This document shows positions 33,963 to 43,637 of a stretch of 64,000 nt of DNA, piece after piece. The DNA is taken from contig NZ_CP036295.1 in the NCBI RefSeq assembly GCF_004801255.1, positions 681,001 to 745,000 of the forward strand. The letters are read 5' to 3'. The translations under genes were made by a program, and so were the position numbers. Each line of letters begins with the position of its first letter. Position 1 is the first letter of the stretch. The notes beneath the pieces are model-generated. The model searched no databases and was not told the DNA's origin. It was given only the letters and a program-made list of their open reading frames with translations. Origin of the DNA: Desulfovibrio desulfuricans (GTDB lineage: Bacteria > Desulfobacterota > Desulfovibrionia > Desulfovibrionales > Desulfovibrionaceae).

Positions 33963-36314
33963 ATGGATAAAATTACTTCCACGGGTTCAGACGAACAGGC
34001 CCGGCACGCTGTTTCCGGTCAGGAAACCGTCAGTCAGGATTCTGGTGACGCCGCTGCAGCCGCGCAGGCGCCACCGCCCGCGCAGCCGTCGGCCGCTCGC
34101 TCTGCGGCAGCCCCCACCATGGGGCCGTTGCGCCCTTCAGATGTGGATTTTATGCCCGGTTTGCTGCGCAGTCTTTCTGTGCTGTTGCGTTTGCGTGGCC
34201 GTACTGTTTCGCCGCATATGCTGATGGCTGGCATCTCGGGCAGCAAGGTGACGCCGCAGGCCTGCCTGCGGGCAGCCCGCAAGGCCGGTCTGGCCGGGCG
34301 CATCGCCTACCGGCCTGAAATCGCGGATATTCCCGGTCTGGTTTTGCCGTGCATTCTGCTGCTTACCCATGACCGCTCGTGCGTGCTCACTGCCCTCGAC
34401 GGCGATATGGCCGAAGTGGTTTTTCCTGAAACCAGCGAAAGCGCCCAGCTTGTGACGGTGGACGCCCTGCAGGAAGAGTATTCTGGCTATGCGCTGTTTG
34501 CGGCAGTTGAGGCCGTGCCCGAAGACCGGGCGGAACGTCTCAGCATTGCCCGGGGCAAACGCTGGTTTTGGGACGTGCTGCGCTATTATGCGCCCATTTA
34601 CAGGCATGTGGCCCTCGCCAGCGTGGTGATCAACCTCATCGCCGTGGGCAGCCCGCTGTTTACCATGAACGTCTATGACCGCGTGGTGCCCAACAATGCC
34701 ATAGAAACGCTCTGGGTCCTGTCCAGCGGCATATGCATCATCTATTTTTTCAATTTTCTGCTCTCGGCGCTGCGCACGCATTTTGTGGATGTGGCGGGGC
34801 GCAACGCCGATATTGTGCTCTCGAGCGCTCTGGTCGAAAAGGTCCTGTCCATGCGCCTGGATTCCAAGCCCGAATCCACAGGCGCTCTGGTAAGCAATCT
34901 GCGCGAGTTTGAGCAGCTGCGCGAATTCTTTAGTTCTTCAAGTCTGCTTGCCTGCATTGACCTGCCTTTTTTGGTTATTTTTCTGCTGATTACGGCTTTT
35001 ATAGGCGGCCCCATTGTTTTTTTGTCACTGGCGGCCATGCCCGTAATGATCGGTATCGGTCTGCTGCTGCAGCACCGCTCGCGCACGAGCGCCGAGGACA
35101 GCTACAAGCAGAGCATGCAAAAAAACGCCCTGCTGGTGGAAATTGTCAGCGGGCTTGAGACCCTTAAATCCTGCATGGCCGAAAGCCGCATGCAGAAATT
35201 GTGGGAATCCGTGGTGGGGCTTTCGGCAAAATCCACCAGTGAGTCACGCAGATACAGCAGCCTGGCGATCACGTCTTCCCTGCTCATCACCCAGCTGGTC
35301 ACAGTGGCCATGGTGGTGTGGGGCGTGTACCGCATATCCGAAGGCCTCATGACCATGGGGGCGCTGATCGGCTGCAGCATCCTTGTGGGGCGCACCATGG
35401 CCCCCCTGTTGCAGATGGCCTCGCTGCTTACCCGCCTGCAGAATTCGCATGTGGCGCTCAAGGCCCTGGACATGCTTATGATGCTGCCCTCGGAAGACCA
35501 GGCGGAAAAGACCTGCATGGATTTTGGCATGTTGCGGCCTTCGTTTACCATTGAAGGGGTTTCGTTTGCCTACCCTCGGCAGGAGCGGCTGGCGTTGCAG
35601 CATGTTTCGCTGCGCATTGAACCGGGCGAGCGCGTGGGCATTATCGGCCCCATGGGATCGGGCAAAAGCACGCTTTCAAAGTTGCTCATCGGCCTGTATC
35701 AGCCCAAGGAAGGGGCCGTGAAGTTTGGCGATGTGGACATCCGCCAGATCCCCAGCATGGAGCTGCGCAGCCGCGTGGGCGTGCTGCCCCAGGACGTGGT
35801 GCTGTTTTACGGCAGCATCCGCGAAAATATCGCGCTGGGCGACCCCACCATCAACGACCATCTTATACTCCGCGCCGCGTCGCTGGCCGGGGTGACGGAC
35901 TTTTTGCGCAACAATCCCGCAGGGTTTGCCGCGCAGGTGGGCGAGCAGGGCAAGGCCCTTTCTGGCGGGCAGCGGCAGGCTGTGGCCCTGGCGCGGGCTC
36001 TGGTGCGCGACCCCGAAGTGCTTATACTGGATGAACCCACAAGCAATATGGATACGGACTCGGAACTGCTGCTGCAAAAAAGGCTGCAGACGGTTATTGG
36101 CGGGCGCACGCTGGTGCTTGTAACGCACCGTCTGTCCATGCTGCGCATTGTTGACCGGCTTGTGGTGATGGAAGACGGCCAGATAAAAATGGACGGCCCG
36201 CGCGATGTGGTACTGCAGGGTTTGCGCGAGCGTTCGCAAAAAAATATGGGCAATGCGGAACGGGCCGCCCGGCAGGGACAGAATCGCCACGCCGACAACG
36301 CCGCCGGGGCCTGA
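33963..36314 (+). CDS. Type I secretion ABC exporter, LapB-like
   Basis: 783 residues. After a disordered Ala/Pro-rich N-terminus (1-60) comes a C39-like domain (about 65-190, 'LRPSDVDFMPGLLRSLSVLLRLRGRTVSPHM') without the catalytic Cys and His, as in LapB/HlyB-type exporters that do not cut a leader. Then a six-helix permease (about 205-480, with 'VYDRVVPNNAIETLWVLSSG') and an ATPase: Walker A GPMGSGKST (about 563), signature LSGGQRQAVALARAL, Walker B VLILDEPTSNMD and H-loop VTHR. It drives export of a large C-terminally signalled protein. The start at 33963 has only a weak ribosome site; 33915 is an alternative. Confidence 0.93.
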   Translation: MDKITSTGSDEQARHAVSGQETVSQDSGDAAAAAQAPPPAQPSAARSAAAPTMGPLRPSDVDFMPGLLRSLSVLLRLRGRTVSPHMLMAGISGSKVTPQACLRAARKAGLAGRIAYRPEIADIPGLVLPCILLLTHDRSCVLTALDGDMAEVVFPETSESAQLVTVDALQEEYSGYALFAAVEAVPEDRAERLSIARGKRWFWDVLRYYAPIYRHVALASVVINLIAVGSPLFTMNVYDRVVPNNAIETLWVLSSGICIIYFFNFLLSALRTHFVDVAGRNADIVLSSALVEKVLSMRLDSKPESTGALVSNLREFEQLREFFSSSSLLACIDLPFLVIFLLITAFIGGPIVFLSLAAMPVMIGIGLLLQHRSRTSAEDSYKQSMQKNALLVEIVSGLETLKSCMAESRMQKLWESVVGLSAKSTSESRRYSSLAITSSLLITQLVTVAMVVWGVYRISEGLMTMGALIGCSILVGRTMAPLLQMASLLTRLQNSHVALKALDMLMMLPSEDQAEKTCMDFGMLRPSFTIEGVSFAYPRQERLALQHVSLRIEPGERVGIIGPMGSGKSTLSKLLIGLYQPKEGAVKFGDVDIRQIPSMELRSRVGVLPQDVVLFYGSIRENIALGDPTINDHLILRAASLAGVTDFLRNNPAGFAAQVGEQGKALSGGQRQAVALARALVRDPEVLILDEPTSNMDTDSELLLQKRLQTVIGGRTLVLVTHRLSMLRIVDRLVVMEDGQIKMDGPRDVVLQGLRERSQKNMGNAERAARQGQNRHADNAAGA

Positions 36315-36395
36315 CGGTATTGCGGCCGTTTTTAGCCGCAAGCCGGCAAGCTGTTTTTAAATGACTGCCCAGTGGTTATTATTGGAGTAAGGCGA

Positions 36396-38441
36396 ATGCA
36401 GTTGCCACAAAAAAAACAGGAAACGCCCGGTGCAGAAAACCGGCTGCAACCGGGGGGCGCGACGCCGTCCGGGGCTTCTGGCATCTCTTTGGCTGTCGCG
36501 GCCACCGAGCCGCAAAATACGGTTGTGACCATGGCGGCGGATATCGGCGGGACACCCCCCCCGGTCGAGGCGCAGGGCACTGCCGCGCCCGCAAAATCTG
36601 CCGCTGAATCTTCCCTTGCTTCTCCTCTTGCGCCTGCGCTGGGTTTGCCTTTTGGTTCGCAGTTTTCGCGGCCCGATGTTTCCGCGCCTCTGCCCGCCAT
36701 GCCCGGCAGTGAGCGCATGGCAGGCGAGCCCTCCGCCGACGCCGACAACCCCGAGCGGCAGGAAACGCCCGACGCCGCACTGCGGAACCTGGCCACGCTG
36801 GTGAATGATCTGGCGCCCGACGCCGAGGCCATGCAGCCTCTGGCCACGCAAGCAGCCGAGGCCAGGCGCGAGCCGGGCAATCTTGAGCTTTTTTTGCGCC
36901 AGCTCTTGCTGGGCGGCGATAACGAACAGCGGCCGGACAAAAGTCTGCGTGAATCGCTGCGCGAGACTGCGGACAGGCTGCTGGGCAAAGCCACAGGCAA
37001 AGGCGCTGCGGGCGGCCCCCAGGGGGCGGCGCAGGCCAACCCCGGTCTGTTTGCCGCCATGGATGCCCCTCTGCGCGGTCTCACGCCCGAAGATATCCTG
37101 TACGCCAACGAGGTGGACGCGGCCCTGGCCAGACGGCCCGAATTCGGCATCCGCATGTTGTCCATCACCGTGGCGGCCTTTTTTTTGTGTCTGATTCTGT
37201 GGGCCGCCATTGCCAGCGTGGACGAGGTGACCCATGCGGAGGGGTCGGTGGTGGGCTCGCAGCGTACCCAGACCATTCAGAACCTGGAAGGCGGTATTTT
37301 GCGGGCCGTGCTTGTGCACGAAGGGCAAATTGTGGACAAGGGCGTCGTGCTGGCCCAGCTTGACAACGAGATGGCCGAGAGCGCTTACCGCGATGCCGTA
37401 AACAAGGCCATGGAAAACAGCCTGGCCATCATCCGCCTCGAGGCGGAAATGAAGGGCGAACAGCCCGTGTTTCCCCAGCAGATCGACGTGTGGGCCGAAA
37501 AGGTCATTGGGCGCAGGGTAGAGCCGGTTTTGCTGGGCCGGGTGCATCAGATAGTTCAGGATCAGGAAAATACCTGGACCAGCCGCCGGGACCAGCTCTC
37601 CTCCGAGGTAGACGTGCTGCAATCGCAGTATGTGCAGCGTCTGCACGATGTGGAAGAGCTTTCGGCCCGCAAGGTGCAGCTTGACCGCAGCCTTGAACTT
37701 TCTATCGAGCAGCGCAACACGGCCTACGCCCTTGTGCAGCGCAACAATTTTTCCAAGCTCGAATATCTGGGCATGCAGCAGCGGGTTGTGGAGCTGCAGG
37801 GGCAGATCGATTCGCTGGCGGCCACCATTCCCAAGGCCAAGGCTGCGGCGGACGAGTCAAAGCAGCGCATAGCCTCGCGCAAGGCCGAACAGATTGCCGG
37901 CGTGACAGAAGAGATCAACAAGCGCAGGCAAGAGCTCAACTCGCTGCGCGAAAGTCTTTCGGCGGGGCGCGACAGGGTCACCCGCACAGAGCTGCGCGCG
38001 CCAGTGCGCAGCACGGTAAGGCAGATATACATCACCACCGTCGGCGGCGTGGTCAAGCCTGGCGAGCCCATTATGGATCTTGTGCCGCTGGACGACACGC
38101 TGGTTGTTGAAGCCAAGGTCAAGCCGCAGGATGTAGCCTTTTTGCGCCCAGGGCAGGAGGTGATGGTCAAGGTCTCTGCCTACGACTTTTCCATTTACGG
38201 CGGGCTCGAGGGCAAGCTTGAGTCCATCAGCGCAGATACCATTGAAGACAAGCGGGGCGAGCATTTTTACCTTGTAAAGGTGCGCACCCAGAAAAACGCC
38301 ATCGTCTACCACAACGAATTCTTGCCCATCATACCGGGCATGGTGGTGACGGCGGATATCCTGATAGGCAAAAAAACAGTGCTCGATTATCTGCTCAAGC
38401 CCATACTCAAGGCCAAGCAGAACGCCCTGCGCGAGCGTTGA
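36396..38441 (+). CDS. HlyD-family periplasmic adaptor (LapC-like) with long N-terminal extension
   Basis: 681 residues, compared with about 400-450 for typical HlyD/LapC. The first ~245 residues are Ala/Pro/Glu-rich and probably disordered, in the cytoplasm. A single membrane helix follows (about 253-275, 'MLSITVAAFFLCLILWAAIASV'), then the lipoyl-like 'GSQRTQTIQNLEGGILRAVLVHEGQIVDKGVVLAQLDN', a long coiled-coil hairpin (about 330-540) and the C-terminal 'TELRAPVRSTVRQIYITTVGGVVKPGEPIMDLVPLDDTLVVEAKVKPQDVAFLRPGQEVMVKVSAYDF'. It bridges the ABC pump and the TolC channel. The start at 36396 has GGAG upstream. An 81-bp gap to the ABC gene suggests an operon. Confidence 0.9.
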   Translation: MQLPQKKQETPGAENRLQPGGATPSGASGISLAVAATEPQNTVVTMAADIGGTPPPVEAQGTAAPAKSAAESSLASPLAPALGLPFGSQFSRPDVSAPLPAMPGSERMAGEPSADADNPERQETPDAALRNLATLVNDLAPDAEAMQPLATQAAEARREPGNLELFLRQLLLGGDNEQRPDKSLRESLRETADRLLGKATGKGAAGGPQGAAQANPGLFAAMDAPLRGLTPEDILYANEVDAALARRPEFGIRMLSITVAAFFLCLILWAAIASVDEVTHAEGSVVGSQRTQTIQNLEGGILRAVLVHEGQIVDKGVVLAQLDNEMAESAYRDAVNKAMENSLAIIRLEAEMKGEQPVFPQQIDVWAEKVIGRRVEPVLLGRVHQIVQDQENTWTSRRDQLSSEVDVLQSQYVQRLHDVEELSARKVQLDRSLELSIEQRNTAYALVQRNNFSKLEYLGMQQRVVELQGQIDSLAATIPKAKAAADESKQRIASRKAEQIAGVTEEINKRRQELNSLRESLSAGRDRVTRTELRAPVRSTVRQIYITTVGGVVKPGEPIMDLVPLDDTLVVEAKVKPQDVAFLRPGQEVMVKVSAYDFSIYGGLEGKLESISADTIEDKRGEHFYLVKVRTQKNAIVYHNEFLPIIPGMVVTADILIGKKTVLDYLLKPILKAKQNALRER

Positions 38442-38517
38442 GAACAGCAATGCGCGTAGCGCGACGACGGCTGCCGGAACCTCTGCGGCCTGCCGCTGCC
38501 CGATGAAGGAAAGACAT

Positions 38518-40659
38518 ATGGCACCCCAAGACCTGACGCTTCCAGGCGCGGCCCTGCGCAATCGCAAGGCCGCACTGACCATGTCGGCGCTGTTTGTGCT
38601 GGCGGTCTGCCTGATTTTTCTTTTTGCCCGTTGGTATCTGCAGGATTCACGCGAGCACCTGCTGCGCGAAATGGGGCAGGACATGAAATCGCAGGCCGCA
38701 AGCAAGGTGGCCCTGCTTACGGTATGGTCAGGCACGCTCGCCGGTCAGGTAAACGTGTTTGTCTCGCAGGACATGCTGCGTCTGTTTGCGGCAGAGGTCG
38801 CCAATGCCGGGGTGTCCGCTCAGGGCATACTGCTGCAGTCGCAGCGCAGCGCGGGCGACCCCGCTGCCGCCGACATGCTGTCCCCTCTGGGAGACAGCGG
38901 TTTGGCGAGCGACGACCCCCTGAAAAAGCTGGCGCCTCGCCTGCCGCTGATGAACAATTACCTGCGCGACTTTGCGGAAAAAAACAGTTTTATCGGCCTG
39001 TGCCTGGTCAACGAAGGTCTGCAGATATATCTGGCCCCCGACGGGCCGCAGCAGGTCGCCGAAGAGCAAAAGCCCTTTTTGCAGGCGGCGCTGGACAGCA
39101 AGCAGCCGGTGCTCATGCCTGTGCGCCGGGAAAGCGGCAAGCTTGTCATGGACATGGCCTTTCCTGTTTTTGCGCCCCTGTATGTGGATTCCACGGGCCA
39201 ACGCGTGGTCTCGCTGCTCCTGGCCACTTACAACGTGCTGTCGGTAACGACCGCAACCACTGGCGAGTCGGGCAACGGCAGCCATTACGACACGTTTATC
39301 CTGCAGGCTTTTGACAAAAAACTGCAGCGCATTTCTCCCACAGAGGCTGATGGCGTGGTTGCTCTGCCCGGCTGGACGCTCAGGGACGGCAAGCTGCCCC
39401 TGGGAACGTACACCGACCCCGGGCTTCCTGAAAGCGAGCAGCAGGTCTACGGCCTTGCCCTGCCCGTGCCCAGCCTGCCCTGGCTTGTGGAGCAGACCGT
39501 GCCCATGAGCCGTATAGACGAAAAAATCACCGGCCTGCGCCAAAAGGTGCTGCTGGCCTCCGCCATTATGACCGTGCTTGCGGGCGTGCTGCTGGCCGCC
39601 CTGTGGTGGAGCCTCGTGAGCCGCAATGAGCGCGCCGTGGCGGTGCAGATGCACAGGCTCTATCTGGTGGTCAACCAGCAGAAGCAGATCATGGACGGCG
39701 TAAATTCCGCCCTCTCGGCCGGTATTGTGCTTAACGACCTGGACGGCGGCATCCACTACGCCAACCAGAGCTTTGCCCGCATGTGCGGCATGGAGGCGGC
39801 GGCGTTGCGCGGGCGCAGGCATTCCGACCTGGGCATGGAGCTGGCGCACAGCCTGGTGTCGCATACCCTTGCCCTGTACCGGTCTGGCGAGCCTTTCAGT
39901 TTTGCCGAGGCGCTGCTGGTTGGCGGCAGGCTGCGCTATTTTCTTACTTCGTGCACGCCCTTCAAGGATGAAAAGGGGCGGCTTTCGGGCATTGTTTCCG
40001 TTTACAGCGACATGACGGACATCGCCCTGGCCCAGCAGCGCTCGCAGCAGATGGTGGCCCAGACGGTCAATGCCTTCGTGCGGGCCATCGAGGCGGTGGA
40101 CAGTTATCTGCGCGGGCAGTCGGCCTTTACCGCGCAGCTGGCGGTGGCGCTGGCAGGCAACCTTGGCCGTACCGATGCGGAAACCCTGGCAACCCTGCGT
40201 ACTGCGGCCAACCTCTCGCATGTGGGCATGATTCAGCTGCCCAAGGAGCTGCTGACCAAGTCCGGGGCGTTGTCGCCCTCGGAGCGGGCACAGCTCGAAA
40301 AACACGTGGACTATGCCAGAGAGGCTCTGTCTGACATTGATTTTGGTCTGCCGGTGCTTGAGGCGATCACCCAGATGTATGAGCGGCTGGACGGCAGCGG
40401 GTATCCTGCCGGTCTTGCCGACGGCGCAATCTGCGCTAATGCCCGTATCCTGGCAGTGTCCAACACCTTTTGCGCTCTTGTGCGTCCGCGTTCCTACCGC
40501 GAGGCGCACGGCACGGACGACGCCCTGCGCATACTGGCCGAAATGCCGCCCAAGTACGACGCCGCCGTCGTCGCCGCGTTGCAAAGCTATCTGGCGACGG
40601 AGTCTGGCAAGGCCTTTATGATGCACCTGCTCGCTGACCAGCTGACGAACGACGCCTAA
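38518..40659 (+). CDS. dCache-PAS sensor with degenerate HD-GYP domain
   Basis: 713 residues. An N-terminal membrane helix (about 20-42) and a second (about 345-367) flank a ~300-residue periplasmic sensor of Cache type. A PAS domain follows ('GVNSALSAGIVLNDLDGGIHYANQSFARMCGMEAAALRG', about 400-510). The C-terminus resembles HD-GYP: 'ELLTKSGALSPSERAQLEKHVDYAREAL' and DGSGYPAGLADG (625-636). However the metal-binding HD is SHVGM (H568-V569), the HHE is replaced by MYERLDGSGYP (H to MY), and D..FDAL by NTFCAL. It is therefore unlikely to hydrolyse c-di-GMP and may sense or relay it. The start has GAAGGAAAGACATATG and lies 76 bp after the HlyD gene, so it is part of the same operon. Confidence 0.85.
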   Translation: MAPQDLTLPGAALRNRKAALTMSALFVLAVCLIFLFARWYLQDSREHLLREMGQDMKSQAASKVALLTVWSGTLAGQVNVFVSQDMLRLFAAEVANAGVSAQGILLQSQRSAGDPAAADMLSPLGDSGLASDDPLKKLAPRLPLMNNYLRDFAEKNSFIGLCLVNEGLQIYLAPDGPQQVAEEQKPFLQAALDSKQPVLMPVRRESGKLVMDMAFPVFAPLYVDSTGQRVVSLLLATYNVLSVTTATTGESGNGSHYDTFILQAFDKKLQRISPTEADGVVALPGWTLRDGKLPLGTYTDPGLPESEQQVYGLALPVPSLPWLVEQTVPMSRIDEKITGLRQKVLLASAIMTVLAGVLLAALWWSLVSRNERAVAVQMHRLYLVVNQQKQIMDGVNSALSAGIVLNDLDGGIHYANQSFARMCGMEAAALRGRRHSDLGMELAHSLVSHTLALYRSGEPFSFAEALLVGGRLRYFLTSCTPFKDEKGRLSGIVSVYSDMTDIALAQQRSQQMVAQTVNAFVRAIEAVDSYLRGQSAFTAQLAVALAGNLGRTDAETLATLRTAANLSHVGMIQLPKELLTKSGALSPSERAQLEKHVDYAREALSDIDFGLPVLEAITQMYERLDGSGYPAGLADGAICANARILAVSNTFCALVRPRSYREAHGTDDALRILAEMPPKYDAAVVAALQSYLATESGKAFMMHLLADQLTNDA

Positions 40660-40677
40660 CTGGACCAGGGGTGACTA

Positions 40678-41952
40678 ATGCGCATACTTTTTTTGAATTC
40701 TGTGTTTCCTGGCCGCTTCAGGTCGCTTGCCCATGCTTTTGGGTCTGCGCAGCACAACACCGTGCTGTTTCTTGCAGAGACCGGGCAAAAAATCGCCATC
40801 CCCGGCGTGCGCCGGTTGCGTCTGGCCCCGCCAGCGCCCTATGAAAGCGACGACCCTGCGGAAAGAGAAATTGTAACCCGCCTGCGGCGCGGGGCGCGGG
40901 CGGGCAATGCCCTGCTTTCGCTGCGCCGCAACGGTTTTGCCCCTGATCTTATCTGCGCCGCAGCAAGCATGGGCGGCAGCTTTTATGTGCGCGACATCTT
41001 TCCCAAGGCTTTCTATGTGGCGCAGGGCGACTGGTTTTACAACAACGGCGAGAGCCACTGCTTTTTTACCAGGGGCACCCCCCGACCTCCCGCCGATTTT
41101 GCCCCGCTGCGCGTGAGCAACCTGTGGGAGTACAACGCCATGGGCGAGTGCCACCTGCCGGTCACATCCTCGCTGTGGCAGCGTGCCCAGTACCCCGCAG
41201 CGCTGCAGCGCGAAATCAAGGTTGTGCCAAGCGGCATCAATACGCGGTTTTTTGTGCCCGGCGACGAAAAAAAGGACGGCGACGCCCCGGCGGCTTGCGC
41301 TGCGGACCCCTGGGGCTGCGCAAGCCACGAACTGGTGACGTTTTGCGGCCCCATGCACGATCCCGCGCGCGGGTTTGACCAGTTTCGCCAGTGCCTGCCG
41401 CGCCTGCTGGAGCTCAGGCCCAACTGTCTTGTGGTGCTGGCATGGCTTGATATTGCCCAGACCGGGCGCAAGGACGGCACGGCGCCTCCCCTGCCGGAAA
41501 ACTCCGAGACCGGCAAGGCCATGCGCCGCGCAGTGGACATCCTTGGCATCGACCAGAGTTTCAGATCTCGGGTGCACCTGCTGGGCGCGCGTTCGCTCAA
41601 GGAATACAGGGCCATGCTGCAACATTCCACAGCCCACGTGTATCTGGCCGCCCCGCACGTCTTTTCCACCGGCCTGCTCGAGGCAATGGCCTGCGGTTCG
41701 CTGGTGGTGGCCTCAGACACTCCCCCCGTGCGCGAGGTTGTGCAGGACGGTGTTAACGGCTTTTTGTGCGATTTTTGGGATCACGAAAAAATGGCGCAAA
41801 AACTGGCCGATGTGCTTGCGCACGCGCCGCAGTTTGGGCATGTGCGCCGTAACGCCCGACAGACAGTGCTGCGCTCGTACGACGCGGACGTGCAGACGCG
41901 CAGGTTTATGGATCTGATTGCCTCAAGCATGCAGAGCAGGGAGCAGGGCTAG
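40678..41952 (+). CDS. Family 4 (GT-B) glycosyltransferase
   Basis: 424 residues. The N-terminal half ('MRILFLNSVFPGRFRSLAHAFG') and the C-terminal glycos_transf_1 domain with 'LLGARSLKEYRAMLQHSTAHVYLAAPHVFSTGLLEAMACGSLVVASDTPPVREVVQDGVNGFLCDF' are typical. The E of FSTGLLEAMACGS binds the sugar nucleotide. The donor and acceptor are unknown. It starts 18 bp after the sensor gene with an AGGGG box, so it is in the secretion operon and may glycosylate the exported protein or a surface glycan (inference). Confidence 0.88.
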   Translation: MRILFLNSVFPGRFRSLAHAFGSAQHNTVLFLAETGQKIAIPGVRRLRLAPPAPYESDDPAEREIVTRLRRGARAGNALLSLRRNGFAPDLICAAASMGGSFYVRDIFPKAFYVAQGDWFYNNGESHCFFTRGTPRPPADFAPLRVSNLWEYNAMGECHLPVTSSLWQRAQYPAALQREIKVVPSGINTRFFVPGDEKKDGDAPAACAADPWGCASHELVTFCGPMHDPARGFDQFRQCLPRLLELRPNCLVVLAWLDIAQTGRKDGTAPPLPENSETGKAMRRAVDILGIDQSFRSRVHLLGARSLKEYRAMLQHSTAHVYLAAPHVFSTGLLEAMACGSLVVASDTPPVREVVQDGVNGFLCDFWDHEKMAQKLADVLAHAPQFGHVRRNARQTVLRSYDADVQTRRFMDLIASSMQSREQG

Positions 41953-42011
41953 CATCCCGCCTTTTTGTCTTTGCGGGCCGGGCAAGGGCGGGCGCAGCCT
42001 GTCTGCGTGGG

Positions 42012-43637
42012 CTACAAACCCTGCATGGCCAGCCTGGCCTCAAAGTCGTGCATGGGTTCGGGTTTGGCGTAAAAGAAACCCTGCGCCGTATAGCAGCCCA
42101 GCTTCACGATGATGGCGGCCTGCTCCGCAGTTTCCACCCCTTCGCAAATCACGTTCATGCCCAGATCCGAAGCCAGCCGGATGATGTTGCCAAGCACAAT
42201 CTGCGCCCTCTGTCCCGGCAGGTCCCGCTGGATAAAGCTGCGGTCGATCTTGAGGCAGTCGGTGTTGAGCATCTGCACAATGCCAAGCGACGAATAACCC
42301 GCGCCAAAATCGTCAATGGCGGTTTTGAAGCCCGTGTCCTTGAGCTGAACAATCTGCAGCCAGACGGCTTCGGGGTTGTTCATGATGGCGCTTTCAGTGA
42401 TTTCTATTTCCAGCAGATGGTGAGGAATCCCGTGACGGTCCGCGATGTCGGCCAGCCGCTGGCAAAAATTGGGGCGGTCAAAGTGCAGCCGTGAAAAATT
42501 GCAGGAAACAGTGTGCAGCGGGAGGTTGCGCCGCTTCCAGCTGCGCAGGCTGCGGCAGGTCTGCTCAAAGACAAAAAAATCGATGCCCGTCACCAGCCCG
42601 TTGCGCTCGAACATGGGGATAAAATTGTCCGGCAGCAACAGGCCCCGCGTGGGATGGTTCCAGCGCACCAGCGCCTCGCTGCCAGTAATGCCCCCGGTGC
42701 GCATGTCCACCTTGGCCTGATGCCACACTTCAATTTCGCCATTGGTCAGCGCTTCTTCCAGCTTGCCGTTGAGCTCCTGGCAGAGCAGGGCCTGCTGCCG
42801 CATGCGTTCGTTGTAAAGCACCATCGGTATGCCGGACGAGCGCTTGGCCTCAAGGCGGGCGTAGTTGGCCATGTCCAGCATGCGCTGCACGTCATAGGGT
42901 TGCGTTCTGGGCACATGAAACGCCCCGTAAACCGTGCGCACCGTATAGGGCAGATCCTGCTGCCGTCGCCATTCGTCGAGCTCCTTGTCCATTTCGCGTA
43001 CGCGCGCCGCCAGCTGGTCCCAGTTTTCAAAGCGCAGCAGCAGCACAAACAGGTCGGAAGAAAGGCGCGCGCAGCATTCCTCAGGCAGCACGTTGCGCCG
43101 CAAAATCGCCGCATAGGCCTGCAGCAGCCTGTCGCCCATGCCAAAGCCAAACTGGTCGTTGATGGCCTTAAACTGGCAGATGTCGCCGGAAAGCAGCATG
43201 TAGTCGGCGGTAACCTGGGCGCTCAGCAGGGCCGGGCACAGGGTCTTGAGCTTTTCCATATTGGGCAGGCCGGTCAGTTCGTCCTTGTTCAGCTGATCTT
43301 CCATGCGGCAGATGCGGCTGCACTTGTTGCCCAGACAGACCAGCAACCCGGCGATGAGGGCCATAAAAAAAAGTATGATGCCGCCAAGCAGGCGCAGGGG
43401 GGGGGGCTGCAGGGTGTCGTCAAAGCGCTTGCCGGTGCGGGCCGCAAGGGTGTCGGGATCGTCGGGCGGGTAAACCGGCAGGTTTGCCTGCGTGTTGAAC
43501 GGCGAGGCAATCGATGCTGCCTTGTGCTCATTTGGGGGAACAGCCGCCGCGCTGTTTGCCATGACAGGCAGCACTGCAACCCAAAGGCATCCGAGCAGGA
43601 GCAAAAGGGGAAAAAGGCGGAACCGAAACAACTGCAT
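42012..43637 (-). CDS. GGDEF-EAL protein, probable c-di-GMP phosphodiesterase
   Basis: 541 residues. Signal-anchor MQLFRFRLFPLLLLLGCLW and a second helix (about 82-102, 'LLGGIILFFMALIAGLLVCLG') bracket a short ~60-residue periplasmic segment. The GGDEF domain (about 118-280) has ARLSSDLFVLLL where GGDEF should be, so it is dead. The EAL domain (about 290-535) keeps the catalytic set: SEALVRW, CNFSRLHF (Asn), EIEITESAI, AIDDFGAGYSSL, LKIDRSFI, CEGVETAEQ and AQGFFY. It should therefore degrade c-di-GMP. It converges on the secretion operon. The start has GAGGAATCCGCCCCATG. LapD would need a long periplasmic domain and HAMP, which are missing. Confidence 0.88.
   Translation of the reverse strand: MQLFRFRLFPLLLLLGCLWVAVLPVMANSAAAVPPNEHKAASIASPFNTQANLPVYPPDDPDTLAARTGKRFDDTLQPPPLRLLGGIILFFMALIAGLLVCLGNKCSRICRMEDQLNKDELTGLPNMEKLKTLCPALLSAQVTADYMLLSGDICQFKAINDQFGFGMGDRLLQAYAAILRRNVLPEECCARLSSDLFVLLLRFENWDQLAARVREMDKELDEWRRQQDLPYTVRTVYGAFHVPRTQPYDVQRMLDMANYARLEAKRSSGIPMVLYNERMRQQALLCQELNGKLEEALTNGEIEVWHQAKVDMRTGGITGSEALVRWNHPTRGLLLPDNFIPMFERNGLVTGIDFFVFEQTCRSLRSWKRRNLPLHTVSCNFSRLHFDRPNFCQRLADIADRHGIPHHLLEIEITESAIMNNPEAVWLQIVQLKDTGFKTAIDDFGAGYSSLGIVQMLNTDCLKIDRSFIQRDLPGQRAQIVLGNIIRLASDLGMNVICEGVETAEQAAIIVKLGCYTAQGFFYAKPEPMHDFEARLAMQGL

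Noticed and set aside
42012..43637. LapD for the EAL protein
   Set aside because: The EAL catalytic residues are intact and the periplasmic domain is too short, with no HAMP, whereas LapD has a dead EAL and a large output domain.
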